Shown here: positions 9,843 through 21,209 of the stretch, piece by piece
How positions within the stretch are numbered: position 1 is the first letter of the stretch
Layout of the letters: the number at the start of each line of letters is the position of its first letter
NCBI RefSeq assembly: GCF_002575655.3
Contig: NC_053039.3
Span: forward strand, 372,969,633 to 373,033,632
DNA from: Aegilops tauschii subsp. strangulata
Taxonomy: Eukaryota; Streptophyta; Magnoliopsida; Poales; Poaceae
Direction: 5' to 3'
Length of the DNA stretch: 64,000 nucleotides
Program-made: the position numbers and the translations under genes
The notes under the pieces: generated by a model
Seen by the model: only the letters and a program-made list of their open reading frames with translations
Databases searched by the model: none
What the model was told of the DNA's origin: nothing

Positions 9843-12800
9843 CGAAGCATGACGACACTACGGGATCTGGTACACATCCTGCACACCCATCTAACCTTGT
9901 AAGTATCTGTCCTCCAGTACAACAGCAAGGTCGATTCCTCTTATTTGATCAACCATTCATCGTGTCAAAAATGCAGAGGGGGATGTAAGGAGTACAAGGC
10001 CTGCACATCCAAGCAAGTGGTAACATGGACTTGTACATGGAACATCCCAAGCGCAAGAAGAGCTACAGTGAGCCTGTACAACGAGCTAGCATAAGTCCCT
10101 GCATTTCATTTAATTCGTACTGGCCTGCGTGTATGATTTGTGTGCAGTGGCGGATCCACGAATTCAAGTTACCAGGGGCGAACATTTAACTTGAAAAATA
10201 GGAAAGGCACTTGCACTCCGGAAATCAACATAACTTGAGAAATGTGAAGCTACATGCACTTTGAAAACCAACTAATGATCCAAAGTAGTTCTGATTATAA
10301 AACACTAAATGATGCAAGCACCAAAAAACACAAAATGCAACATGGTGTACAAGGACTACTAACATGGTCTGTATCTGCTTGAACTATTCATTCTCTGGCT
10401 GAAAATATCGAAGTGTAATTGCACCTATAACCAGTGCACAAACTGCATATCAATATATCTATCCTGCACAAGTATGCCAATAGTTTCAAACAACAGATTG
10501 GAAAAAGTATTTATGCTATGTTGTCATAATACGGGGACTTTTTGGTAGATGGCCTCGACGTTTCCTGAAGCCATGAAAATGCACTATAAATTGTTATGAT
10601 CAATGCCTGCAAATATCTATGTCTCTCTCAACATAGCAGATCATCATTAGACACTAAATCCTTCAATGGGAGCTTGCAAAATGCTTGCATTAGACCCCTC
10701 ATTAGACACTATATGTTCATCACTAGGAGCATGTAAAATGTTTGCGTCAAAGCTTTCATTAGCAGTCTGTTCATTAGACACTTCAGGCTCAAGAACAACA
10801 TGAGCTTGTATGTTTGCACCGGAAACTTGATTAGATACGTCAGATTCAATCTGCTCAGTATTGATTGGGGGAGTTATAAAATAAGCAGAAATTGGTTTCA
10901 TTTTCTCATAGACTCCGTACATACAAGCAGTTTCACAACACCGTCATGTTTAACTATTGGCCAGAAATTGAACAGTTGAATTAGATATAATCAGGGATGT
11001 GATGTACCTGCTCCTTGCGCATGTTGCTCTTGCAAGCTGCGACTATCCGTTTGCGCAAGCACGATGCCATGCCCGTGATGTCGCCGCTGCCTCCCATGCA
11101 GGCTACACCCAGGGCTGGATCTTCATCTTCTTGTCCTTCCATTCACTTGAAGCCTGGCGACCGCCCTCCAACGAGGGCACGAGGAAGTGTTGTGTTGCTC
11201 TGTCCAGCGGCGGCTAGGTTAGGAGCGAGCCAGACTGGAGGCTGGAGGGAACGAATTGGGATTTTTCATGCTGTCGATTGATATGGGAGGCGCTCGTTTG
11301 GGCCACGAGCCTGCTATAGGGCCTGCCTTCCACTTAGGTTATTGGCCCATCCAAAATTAAACGTTTTTCTTCATTTTTTACATTGCCTGGTCGTGCGTTG
11401 GGACGAACATAACTAGCCTGGGCCAACCTAGATGACTCAAACTAGGTGCACACTTTCCAGCCACCTGAGGCGGCCGCCCATACCATCCCCTACGGTGGCG
11501 TCGCCCCTTTTTGCATGTATGATTTGGGTAGTGAAAAATATTCCAGTGGCGCTTTTGATTTACCCACAGAATAGTTGAATTGCTTGTTTCTATGAACTGA
11601 GTTCGCCAATAATGTGAAGGATGCCAGTCTTTCATCCTATTGTAGATTGCTTAGATCTCGATATGCCAAATGTAATCGCATGAAATATATAGTAAAAGCC
11701 AGTGTGATGTGTGTGGCTACAACTAGTCTGACTACACGTCCTCATATAACATATCAAGGACACACCATCTTACCAGATTAACCATTCGACTTACCAATGC
11801 AGTGTGGAAAGAAAGAAGTATTGGGACTGCGTATCCAAGCAATTGATGCCATGGACTCCTTCGTAGAACCTTGTAAGCAAAAAAGAAGTTGGAGTGTGCC
11901 TGTACAAAGAGCTAGCGTAAGTTAAGTTACCTGCTTCTCGGAATTTTACTTAGCCACTTATTACAAAATTGTTCAATTACGTTGCTTGGATTAATTTAGT
12001 TTGTTACTCATTACATAATGCCATAGCCTGTTAATCCTATTATAGACTGTGCCTATCTATGTGTTTGATACTTACTGTTAAGAATTACCTGTTTGCCTGA
12101 ACTTAAATATCTACTTCAGCACGTAGATAGCTGGTCATATGTACTTCTAGGGTGCAACAGAATTCATGCGTCATTTATTTTCTGATACCCTGTTTGTTTA
12201 AATGGTTTGCTGTTATCACTTGTAGCACTAGTAATGTTTGCATGTTCATAGATAGACAACTGCCAGGTTTATATGAGGGACACCGTCTTTTTAACTTATA
12301 TCTGTTTTGGAATCATTTTGCTTACATCAAAGTAATTTACAGATGTGTGTGTTGCTGGTAAACGGTACCGACTTGTTACTTTAATATTTTGCCAAGAACT
12401 TGTTAGTTTTACTAGTTCATGTGTAATTAAATACGTTGCCAAAACTGGTTAGTTTTACTAGTTTGATGTTAGTTTCTTATGGCTCTTGCCAAACTTTATT
12501 TATTGATTGCTAACATTCAAGTTTGCAGGATCCAACTGAAACTACGTTGGCACAACAGGTATGTTTTCAGAAACTTCCTTGTTTACCTGGTTTGCTGCTG
12601 TAATCATCTTACCAACTTCAAGTTTTCAGAATCCAATTGGAAGTCCAATTGCACAGCAGGTACATTTTCAAAATTATATTTGTGTAACAGGTTTGCTGTT
12701 GTAACTTGTTGCTCTAATCAAATTACTGACTACTTAACTTTTCAGGATCCAAGAGAAACTCCAATGCCACAACAGGTTCCTTTTGCAAAACATGTTTGTT

Positions 12801-13411
12801 TAACTGCTTTGTTGCTGCAACCGGTTGCTCTAATCACGTTACTGGCTACTCAACTTTTCAGGATCCAAGAGGAACTCCAATGCCACAACATGTACCTTTT
12901 GTAAAACTTGTTTGTTTAACTGCTTTGCTGCTGCAACAACCGGTTACAATGATGTTAATAACTACTTTTCAGCATCCAATTGAAACTCTTTATTTCCTTG
13001 TTAGTTTAACTGGATTGCTGTTATAACTCCCAGTTTAGATGTTTTGCTAACTTCAACTTTTCGGAATCCAATCAGAACTTTAATGGCAAAACAAGTTAGC
13101 CCAAGATCAAAGAGCGATGTCCCCATGGATGTTGTATCATCCCACAACAGTGGCATCGGCCCAATCGTGTATCATGAATTGCCAACTGCTGAAGCTCTAG
13201 AGGCTAAACTAGTGGTAGAAAGAGATTCTTCTTCTGCACTTAGAGATGAAGTTGACATGTTGAGGAAGCAAACAACACAATCACAAGCAGTACTGAAGAC
13301 AACCATTAAATATTTGGTGGATTTCAAAACGAAGCAAGCTGAGACTGACCGCATTCTTAAGGTCCTAAAGGAAAAAAGGAAGTTAAATTCCCACTTGGTA
13401 AATCATAGGTG
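9843..13411 (+). CDS. Gene A: multi-exon gene with repeated 30-nt units and a coiled-coil C-terminus
   Basis: This model is pieced together from splice signals and phase. Likely exons are 9843-9898 (ending ACCTT before gtaagt), 11803-11916 (38 codons, phase 0, after 'aatgcag' and before gtaagt), mini-exons at 12529-12558, 12630-12659, 12746-12775 and 12862-12891, and a terminal exon from about 13065 to the stop near 13411. The terminal exon continues one more 10-residue unit, passes through a Ser-rich linker, and ends in a coiled coil of about 70 residues (EALEAKLVVERDSSSALR onward). The 10-residue units read like DPRETPMPQQ. The order of parts matches gene B (Pro/Thr repeats, then a C-terminal coiled coil with an L.A..V.ER.....LR.EV.. 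pattern). The function is unknown, and the acceptor of the last exon is weak (cgg instead of cag). Confidence 0.4.
9977..10090 (+). pseudogene. Dead duplicate of the 38-codon exon of gene A
   Basis: After an 'aatgcag' acceptor, 38 codons align without gaps to the exon at 11803-11916; both end in PVQRAS and share GL.IQA in the middle. The copy has an in-frame TAA at its fourth codon, and its donor is changed from gtaagt to ataagt. Similarity continues for about 60 bp upstream of the exon ('gat..aaccattc'). It is a duplicated exon that can no longer be used. Confidence 0.6.
10145..11510. mobile_element. Probable hAT-type transposon fragment
   Basis: The left edge CAGTGGCGGATCCACG resembles the start of plant hAT (Tip100-type) elements, and the phrase 'gtatgatttg' lies on both sides (about 10130 and 11517), possibly a target-site trace. 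A minus-strand frame at 10647-10922 begins near MKPISAYFITPP, like the N-terminal leader of MYM-type zinc-finger hAT transposases, but stops after about 90 residues without a zinc finger or catalytic domain. I find no matching right TIR. The insert lies between the two exon copies of gene A. Confidence 0.35.
12529..13094 (+). repeat. Array of six 30-nt units with splice-like edges
   Basis: Units start at 12529, 12630, 12746, 12862, 12973 and 13065. The first four are exactly 30 nt, preceded by a T-rich tract plus AG and followed by GT. They encode DPTETTLAQQ, NPIGSPIAQQ, DPRETPMPQQ and DPRGTPMPQH. The fifth decays after six codons (HPIETL). The sixth (NPIRTLMAKQ) runs on into the final exon. 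Spacers are 71-86 nt, near the minimum for plant introns, and are themselves related (a 'ctgctttgctgctg'-like core). Donors are variable (gtatgt, gtacat, gttcct, gtacct), so either real mini-exons or a coding-derived minisatellite is possible. Confidence 0.7.
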
Positions 13412-13940
13412 AAATGTTCTTTTCATCGTTGAATAACCTTTGTGTTGTTTGTTCACGTAATCTATCAAACCATTTGTTTTAGAGATCATGTAATAATTGT
13501 TTTTTGGTTTTTGGTTTGTAATTTTATTTGAGCACAAGTCTGTATGAATTGATAAGACTCAGAGACATTTCATTTTGATTGTTGTGCCAGACCTACAAAT
13601 ATGCCAATCGGGCTGAATGTGCATTCAGCAATAATATTAGTATAGATGGACCATAAGTGGCACACATCGGAAAGGGCTAAGATGCTGTACTAGCTTCGCT
13701 AAAAAAAGGATGCTCTTCTAGCAAAAAAAAGTACATCGGCATGGCTTATGTATGTTAGTTGATATTATTGATCCATATACTCTATAAGTGTTTATATGTC
13801 TGTTAGTTTTGTACATTCTTGGTTGATTGACTCGGCATATGTAAATCATAGAATACACGTCTTCAAAAACACATAGAATGATTTATAAAGATTCGTATAG
13901 GAATACAAAATGGATTCGAATTTAGTTGCCAGGGTAAAGG
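13412..13940. other. 3' flank of gene A
   Basis: Moderately A/T-rich sequence with several 'tgtatgaattg' and 'ttgattgt' type phrases, compatible with a 3' UTR and intergenic DNA. No gene is visible. Confidence 0.4.
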
Positions 13941-13974
13941 TGGATGCTTATTGTCCCAAAATTCAAAAGAAGCG

Positions 13975-14570
13975 GCAAAATGTCCACTCCCACGTCGGCT
14001 GCCCGAAGCCAAGTGTTTTGGAGATAGAAATTATTGTCTACCCCTTACACGGACAATCCATCGGCCCGATTTCCACAGGGGTAGGTTAGTAACTTCAATT
14101 AGACGTGACACGACTGCCTCTGAGCCCATTCTGACACGGTGGGCGCCCTACATGGGTGGCAAAACACATTTGATTCAAGCTCATCCGAATGACCTCTGTT
14201 TCTCCCTCCATTTCCCCATTCATACACGGTGGGCGGCATAAAAACTTGACTCGGCCGAAATCGATGTAGGCAAATATTTTAAATAGGGGCAGGTTTGTAA
14301 CTTCACTCAGAAGTGACACAAGCACCCTACCTGTCAGCCCCGTTCATACACTGTGGGCGCCAACCATGGGCGCCAAAACACCCTCTCCTCGCCCGAAATC
14401 GCTCTGGGCAAATATTTGCGAGATGTGAGATTACCGTCCTATCCCCAACCGACAAGACGTCCAAATTTGAAACGGGGGCTAAGTTCGTATCTTTCCCATA
14501 TTTCAGATAGGCGCATCCCAAAAACATGGTTCCCCGTACCTCTCCCTCCATTTTCCCATTCATACACCGT
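13975..14570. repeat. Degenerate tandem repeats upstream of gene B
   Basis: Three partial copies share ordered blocks: 'cggcccga..tc', 'ggggtaggttagtaactt', 'agacgtgacacga', 'cattctgacacggtggg' and 'cctccatttccccattcat'. They begin near 14045, 14250 and 14385. This is the probable promoter or 5' region of gene B. Confidence 0.6.
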
Positions 14571-14693
14571 CCGCGCTAGAACACCATCCCCACACCAGCC
14601 TCCTCCGTTCGCCACCCCATCCACCGCCCCCGTCCTCCACCCCATCCATCGCCGCCGTCCTCCACCCCATCCATCGCCACCATCCTCCACCAT

Positions 14694-15300
14694 GCTGGAG
14701 CGCCTACCAAGATCGCGTCGCGCACTGCTAGAGATGGACGTTTCTCATCCACGGCGACGGACCAAGAGCCTTGCATCGCGTCCTCTCGCTTCATTGACGC
14801 CGTCGTCCTCTTTGCTGGGGCCGTTCACATGACCTTCTCTTCCGCCACAACGGGACTTATTCGCCGATGCACCCGTCTACTGTCGCATGTTCGCTGCTCG
14901 GGTGTGTATCTCTACAGGGTGCCCACGGTGTGCCGCGGCCCACCCAGGTATTTTGGGTCGGCCCAGGCCCCGATTCCCCTCTGTTCTGCTGCGCGCTTCC
15001 GATCTCTACTCGCCCCCAACCGCCTGCCTCGTTGGCGACTTGCCGTCCCCGGACAGCATGACTCTAGGAGGAGACGCCGGACTAACAGGAGGTCAGGAGC
15101 CGCTCGCCCAACAGCGTCACCGTGGCCCGGGCGCGCCGCCGTGCCTACCTTCCCAGTCCATTCAGGGCTCAGGCATGCAGCACCCACTAAGCCAACCCAA
15201 TTTATCCTGAGATACGTCCTCAACACTCAGCAGCCACTCCTCATCACCCATTTTATAATTGATTCATTACTCATTAGGCAGGACTGTCATTAGGGTTTGT
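14694..15300 (+). other. Candidate 5' exon or leader of gene B
   Basis: A GC-rich island begins with an ATG at 14693 in a 'caccATGctgg' context. One frame stays open to 14832 and another continues from 14829 to 15293 with an Arg-rich, low-complexity translation. As in gene A, several frames are open and the true one cannot be decided here. It ends in A/T-rich sequence that behaves like intron. Confidence 0.3.
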
Positions 15301-16168
15301 TGTGTGCTGAGTGCTACCTACACTTAATGGTTCAGATGTATTTTAGTAATCTTTAGTACCTGTAAAGTTCACAGGGTTTCAAAATTCTGGCCCTAGGAAC
15401 ATACACTAGTCATTTTGGATTGTTGATCGTAGTGACATTCACCCAGATTACTACTGCAGGCCAGGTTTATTGACAATTTTACTTGTCTTTCTTACCCATT
15501 TGATATGATATCAAATTATTCACGTCGATTCGTTGCAAACAATAAGTGCTAGACAAACTTCTTGATTCAAATTTTGGACGGTCTCTCACTGCAGTTACAA
15601 TTCTGCATACCTGTCCTAGTAATCTCACAAGTAAATTATTGATTCACTACATCTATGCTTGCCTTGTCATATTTGTTGTCAATATTCTTTTAGGGTGGAC
15701 CACCCTATTTCAAAATACTGGAACCGTGGACATGAGTGAATAGTATTTCTCTATGTGATCTCTTCCATCATGTGTGGGTAACGAGCACTGCATTGTATAG
15801 AAAGAAAGTGTCATTTCCAGCTTTTACATAGACTACGATCTTTTACATGGAATACAATACGCCTACTTGCTTTGTGTCGCACTACCAGCACTCCACCCTT
15901 GAAGCTAAACATTATGCCACTGATAATTCCTTAGTTTATTTGTTCAAATATGAATTTATATGATTCTAATGTTCCTACTTCAGTTTTGAAATGTGTGTCT
16001 GCCTGTTATAGAGACATAAAAGGTTTGTATTTCTGTGTGTGATCTGGTCAGCACGGTTGGGGGTGAACTTTGCATCTGCAGGGGTTTACAGGGAGACACT
16101 CTTCGAGTTGAATCCGCAATGCATTCCATAGATAATCTGACTACTTTTTATTTTTTCATGAATCTCAG

Positions 16169-19137
16169 ATTCTGAACAGCTTCATAATGATTATGAGCTT
16201 GCGCGCATGAAAAGAATAAAGCAGAACAATGCCAAGGCTGTCAAACTTGGCATTAAGGGACTGAAATCAAGTCTGGATGCAATGCAATCCAAACACTCTC
16301 CACCTAACAGCGATTCTGAGCTAAAGGGAGACCTAAGTCAATGTAGCTCCCTAGTGGAGGAGTCAGAGGTAGACTCCCTAGTGGAGGAGTCAATGTAGCT
16401 CCCTAATGGAATCCAAACGCTCTCCACGCTTGCTCTAACTTTCCAAGGTTATATTGGTCGCACATATCTTGCAACTGATGCTTTGCATTGTTTCTACTTT
16501 GTTGCACTGCCATTAGCTTAGTTTATACATCGTGTATGTGAATACGCCCTGCCTATCCATTTTCAGTACATATTCCATCTGTCATCATACCATCCTTATC
16601 CATTCAAATGTTGTTCTTATGTATCAGACGTTCAAAAGGAATAGGGCGATTGCTGATCGCGGAGGAGCACGAGCAAAGTATTTGGAAAAGGTAGTGACAC
16701 CTGATAAATCAAATACCCCATTAGTTGTAGTTGCAATATCACCTGACCCACAAAACACCCCAACTCTAGCAGCCTCTAGCCCTACTACACTGGTCATTTT
16801 TGATGCCCCAACTCAGCGGACCCCAACTACAGCAAATAGTATTATGATGCCAGTTGACATAGCACCAGCTCTACGCTGCAAAACCCCCATTCCAGCAAAG
16901 AGTACACCAAATCCAGTTCCCAAATCCCTTTTCGAACCAGAGAGAGCCCCAATTGCAGCAAATAGGACCCCTGTTCCATTTCTTCCCAGTTTAGAAGATG
17001 AAGCTTATATTGTTGTCAGGAACTTTGTGCGCATCTTTCCTTCATGGAAAGATTATACCGTAGAGACAGGAAAATTTCCAGTATTCCTTCTCAAATTACA
17101 CGTAAGTAATGTACTAATGTTATTCATGGTAATTACTGCATATGTTTCTGCTGACAGAAGACACAAGATTTCATTCTTTTAAATAGGCGAGGACCAAACT
17201 AGATTGTCAAGACGAGCAAGGGTTGGTTGCACTTTTCAAGCACTCATTGATGAAGTATCATTCCTACCTGAGGCAAGCGCACTTTGATGGCAAGCCTCTA
17301 AACGAAATTTTTGTAAAGTCTCTAGTGATACATTTATCAGACAGTGACTGGAATAATCTTTTTACACATCGGTCTCGTCTGCAGCGTAAGGTACTGTTTA
17401 TGATATCACATCACAATTTGAACTACATTTCTGCATTTGCCTTAACGTCTCACTTCTGTGAAAACTGTTAGCAGAAGAACATTCATTCTCAAGGGACCCC
17501 AGAAACTCGCAACTATACTGCACACTGCATTGCTCTTGTGAGTACCTCTTGCCCTGTATGACCATACTTACTTTCATGGCTGTTCGATTATGTAGCATCA
17601 CTGCACATGTTAGCCTCGTTATCGTCCAGTTGGTGGACATTATAAGATCTGTATGGACTCTTACATAAATTTAGAATCAACCCAATGCTTTTGAAGAGGT
17701 TTAGCTCTGCAGTCCTCTTGTAAGGACTGAACGTCGTCTATCACTGTACTTACATTAGCAACTACTCCCTCAGTCCCATAATATAAGAACGTTTTGTACA
17801 GTACACTAGTGTTCAAAACACTCTTGTATTATGGGAAGAGGGATTGGTTCATTGTGTAGCATTCTGCATCTTATCTCCCTCGCCCACCATTTACTAAAAA
17901 ATATCATATCTATATTTAATCTTACCAAAAAGTTGAATACACAGACAATGCCAGTGCAGAAGTGTAGCCCATTGCTCTTGTCAGTACATTTTGTCCTGTA
18001 ATGCTTGTAATTCCAGGGATTGGTAGTTGATTATGTAGCATCAGTCTGCATCTTATCTTCATTGTCCTCTATCCCTTCCAGTATTATCATATCTATAATT
18101 ACTCTCTACAAAATGTAGAGTACAGGCAATGCTTATGAAGAAGCTTCTGTGCTGAAATTCCTGAGTTATCCTTCCCTTGACATTGAGAAGGGCATTATAA
18201 AGCCGGTGTTAACTGTTAATGTAAGTCAGTCCTTCTAAAGCCTTTATCCTCAACTACTGTTTAATTTGCTCATACTCCCTATCGTTTACTGCTGTTTAGT
18301 TTGTTGTTTCTATCAAAATGCATGTTCGCAACAACCGTTAGTTCCAAAATTTACTTGTAAAACTAAATTCCTTATTCATACCCTGCACAGTACTCAATAC
18401 TCCCTATATGTATGCTTGTTTTTGTGGATCTATAATCCAGTGTGTGGTGAAGCAGCCCACCTTTGCACCTTGTCATCTCCTGTTTTGTCTTACTGATGTA
18501 GCTGATGATATGAACAACATGCCGTGCACATTAACCAAAATAGATACAATGATTGTCTTTGCCCTTCATCTATGCTTGTTATGTTGACATGGTAATCCAG
18601 TAGTGTGGTGAAGCTCCCCGCATTATGAACAATGCCAAATTATGCTATTTATGTTTTGAACTTACTCTTTATTTTCTAATTTGAAATTGGATGGAACTGA
18701 CAGCACAGTTATCATCTTTGTTTATACATGTGCAAAACTTGTCATCTCTCTACTTGTTTCAGGGTGATATGCCTGATGGCATGCACAAGTCTGCTGAAGG
18801 CTATGACACAAACCCAACATATATTGCAGCAAAGAAGGCAAAACATCTTGAAGATACCGAGACAACCCCAAAGTCTTGTCTTGATGTAGTGTTCAAGTTA
18901 CTTGAGACTAGCAGTCAGACAAGCTCACAGAATTCGCTGTCTGAATCAGTTCGACTTCTTCAGTCCCAAGTTCTAGCAGAAAGGCATTATGCAACTCAAC
19001 TTCGACTTGAAGTCCTATCTCTAAGAAAGATTGCGGAGAACACCAATGAGAACCTCATTGCTAAACAGCTACACCTAGAAGCTATGACCGCCATGCTAGG
19101 CCGGTGTCACAGCCTTGCTCAGCAGCTTGCGCAGTAG
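16169..19137 (+). CDS. Gene B: multi-exon nuclear-type protein with Pro/Thr repeats, a transposase-accessory-like segment and a coiled coil
   Basis: The exons read in one phase. Exon 16169 (after 'tctcag') contains YELARMKRIKQNNAKAVKLG, the YE..R..RI..N...L..LG motif common in plant transposase-accessory-like proteins. Exon 16628-17101 has Thr-Pro repeats (NTPTLAA, RTPTTAN, KTPIPAK, RTPVPFL). Exon 17187-17390 has the segment LVIHLSDSDWNNLF. Exon 17475-17537 reads KNIHSQGTPETRNYTAHC. Then come exon 18119-18220 and final exon 18763-19137, which ends in a coiled coil (VLAERHYATQLRLEVLSLRK). From 16628 on, every exon is a multiple of three with AG/GT borders and gtaagt-like donors at 17102 and 18221. 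The middle resembles the accessory protein (Transposase_24-like) of CACTA-1, so it may be a host gene derived from, or sharing ancestry with, such a protein. The exon at 16169 reads into a stop at 16396 unless spliced before it. Confidence 0.55.
16320..16440 (+). repeat. Short direct duplication at the end of a gene B exon
   Basis: The phrase 'tcaatgtagctccctagtgg' occurs near 16338 and again, slightly changed, near 16389. Between them 'ctccctagtggaggagtca' is repeated twice. A second pair, 'atccaaacactctccac' and 'atccaaacgctctccac', flanks the block. The duplication may have created the stop codon at 16396 or shifted the true donor site. Confidence 0.55.
17538..18118 (+). repeat. Intron of gene B containing a decayed tandem duplication
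   Basis: The block around 17525-17640 ('cattgctcttgtgagtac', 'attatgtagcatca') recurs at 17965-18065 and partly at 17845-17890. The phrase 'acaatgccagtgcagaag' (about 17947) is a damaged copy of the 18119 exon start. This parallels the repeated exon units in gene A. Confidence 0.5.
17765..17843. mobile_element. Short Stowaway-like MITE in a gene B intron
   Basis: The left end CTCCCTCAGTCCCATAATAT follows TA (17763-17764). The right end 'gtattatgggaagaggga' is its imperfect complement. It is about 78 bp with almost no loop. The right TA is lost or mutated. Confidence 0.75.
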
Positions 19138-19430
19138 TTCCCACGCAAGGCTAACCTTTCTTGAACTGTCTTGGAAGTGGTCTCGGTTCAGTATTATTTT
19201 GGTACGCTGCAATGGTGCCCAGTTTTTGTAATCTGCTTCTTCGTTGCGCTTTATGATCACTGGTGGCCAACTTTGATGCCCAGTGGATGTAATATACCAT
19301 AAATTCTTTATTGTACAGTATAGGTTTATTCTAAGTTACTATGCCGTAATTTCTTTATTGTATAGAGTAGGTTTGTTCTTAATTCCTACTAGTTACTGCC
19401 ATCATTCGCTATCTGAAAAAAATCTGATGT
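19138..19430. other. 3' flank of gene B
   Basis: A/T-rich sequence after the stop, with the phrase 'taatttctttattgta' in tandem at about 19300 and 19350, compatible with a 3' UTR. The transposon-derived GGGCC repeats begin just after it. Confidence 0.4.
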
Positions 19431-20709
19431 AGTCGACCGGGCCGAAACATTCGCCTCTAACGGTCCTGGTTTTTAGCGGGCCACAATAGGGCCGGCCTGC
19501 ATCTTTCTTGGGCCCGAATGGCCATTGGGACCTTCACACTTTGCACCAGTCCCACAACTTACTCCGGCCTATATTCGGCCCAAATTTTAGTTGGGCCTTT
19601 TGTGGACCCAGCGCTTAGTTTGGCCCATGTAGCGTTGGGCCTTTAACAGGCTGAATATTCTGGTGGCCTATTACGGCCCAGAAGAAACCATGGGCCTTTA
19701 GCAGGCCGAAATTCATGTTGGGCCTCAATTTTGACTAGTAGTCGACGGGCCTTCAGCAGGTTGAAAGGTAGACCGGGCCTTTTTTGGCCCAGTTATATAA
19801 TGGGCCATTACCAGGCCGAAACATATTTTGGGCCTGAGTTGGCCCACTGATATCACGGGCCTTTAAGAGGCCGAAAGATTAGTACAGGCATCAACGAGCC
19901 GAATTATATGACAGGCCTTTAACAGGCCCAAAGTCACGTTGGGCTAAACTGTTGCCACCTTTATCACGGGCCGTTAGTGGGCTGGATGTACCGTCGGACC
20001 ATATATGGCCCATGGGCAGCACGGGCCATTACCAGGCCGAAAGACACACCGGGCTGAAATGGACCCATGTCTACATCGGGCCTCTACCAGGCCGAATGTC
20101 ACTGGGCCGTAATTGGGCCCAAATATTCGGCGAACAATTAACGGGCCAGATCTAGCTTCGGGCCGTAAATGGGCCTTATTAAATAGGTTGTTATTGGGCT
20201 GGCCCACTAGTACCTGAGTAAGTATTGCGGGCCTTTGACTGGGCCGGCCTTTTTAATCTATATGGGCCTTTATTGGGCCGTGCCACGTGTCGACGTATCC
20301 TAGGCGCGTCCTGTCCAATGAATGGATGACATCTGTCCCAACGATGAGCCAACACGTCTTTCCTCCGGCCAATGACAATTTTACACGTGGAAAATCCTCA
20401 TTGGTCCGGGCTGTTAACGGGTTATCGGATCCAAAACCGGACCCGGTAGCTTAACGGCGACCCGTTACGGTGGATGCCACGTGTCGGTCATCCATAACGA
20501 AAGCACTTCTATGATCGCGATTTATCATCATGGAAGTGGACACTTCCGTGATGATAATTTTGGTAATGTCATGGAACACTTCTATGATAGCACAGGTATG
20601 ACTATCTTAATTCTGTCATAAAATTGTCATGGATGTACATACATGACAGAAAACGTGACCTACTGTGACAAACATGTATCATCATGGAAGTGTCTTTTTT
20701 TTTGTAGTG
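19430..20709 (-). mobile_element. CACTA transposon terminus, truncated
   Basis: The right edge reads ttttttttgtagtg at 20709, i.e. CACTACAAAAAAAAGACACT on the minus strand, a typical Triticeae CACTA end. The next 180 bp contain short inverted phrases around 'atcatggaagtg', 'tctatgatagca' and 'tgacagaa'. About 0.85 kb of GGGCC-rich repeats lies inside. I find no matching left CACTA terminus before gene B, so the element is cut. No transposase is present. Confidence 0.65.
19435..20290. repeat. GGGCC-type subterminal repeat array
   Basis: A degenerate unit of about 50-65 bp alternates 'cgggcctttaacaggccgaaa' type blocks with 'ttgggcct..a.tttggccca' type blocks, roughly 14-16 copies. The blocks are short inverted repeats around GGCC. 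CACTA elements typically carry such subterminal repeats as transposase-binding sites, so that is the likely role. Confidence 0.65.
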
Positions 20710-21209
20710 AAAGGGGGGAGGCCGACTTGGACTAGGCGCCCAAGTAGGATTCCTCCTACTTGGGCGCGCCTAGGGATGCCTCTCTCCCCCTCCCTCCTTT
20801 ATATACATGGCGAGGGGGCACCTAGAACACACAAAAAACATTGTTAGCCGTGTGCGGCGCCCCTCTCCACAGTTTACGCCTCCGGTCATATTCACGTAGT
20901 GCTTAGTTGAAGCGCGGCGCCGATCACTTCACCATCACCGTCACCACGCTGTCGTGCCGACGGAACTCTCCCTCGACACTTTGCTGGATCAAGAGTTCGA
21001 GGGACGTCATCGGGCTGAATGTGTGCAGAACTTGGAGGTGCCGTACGTTCGGTGCTTGATCGGTCGGAAAGAGAAGAAGTTTGGTACTTCTGCTTTCGGT
21101 CTACGAGGGTAAGTAGACACACTCTCCCCCTGTCATTGCTATGCATGTCCTAGATAGATCTTGCATGAGTGTAGGATTTTTTTTGAAATTGGATGCTACG
21201 TTCCCAACA
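20710..21209 (+). mobile_element. BARE/Angela-type copia LTR, 3' part only
   Basis: The end 'ctacgttcccaaca' is the 3' LTR terminus of this family, and the preceding 'cggtctacgagggtaagtag' matches, in reverse, the complete LTR at 60278-62006. A TATA box lies at about 20797 (tttatatac). The LTR's 5' part is missing where it meets the CACTA end at 20709, so a deletion or nested event removed it. No internal region follows. Confidence 0.75.
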
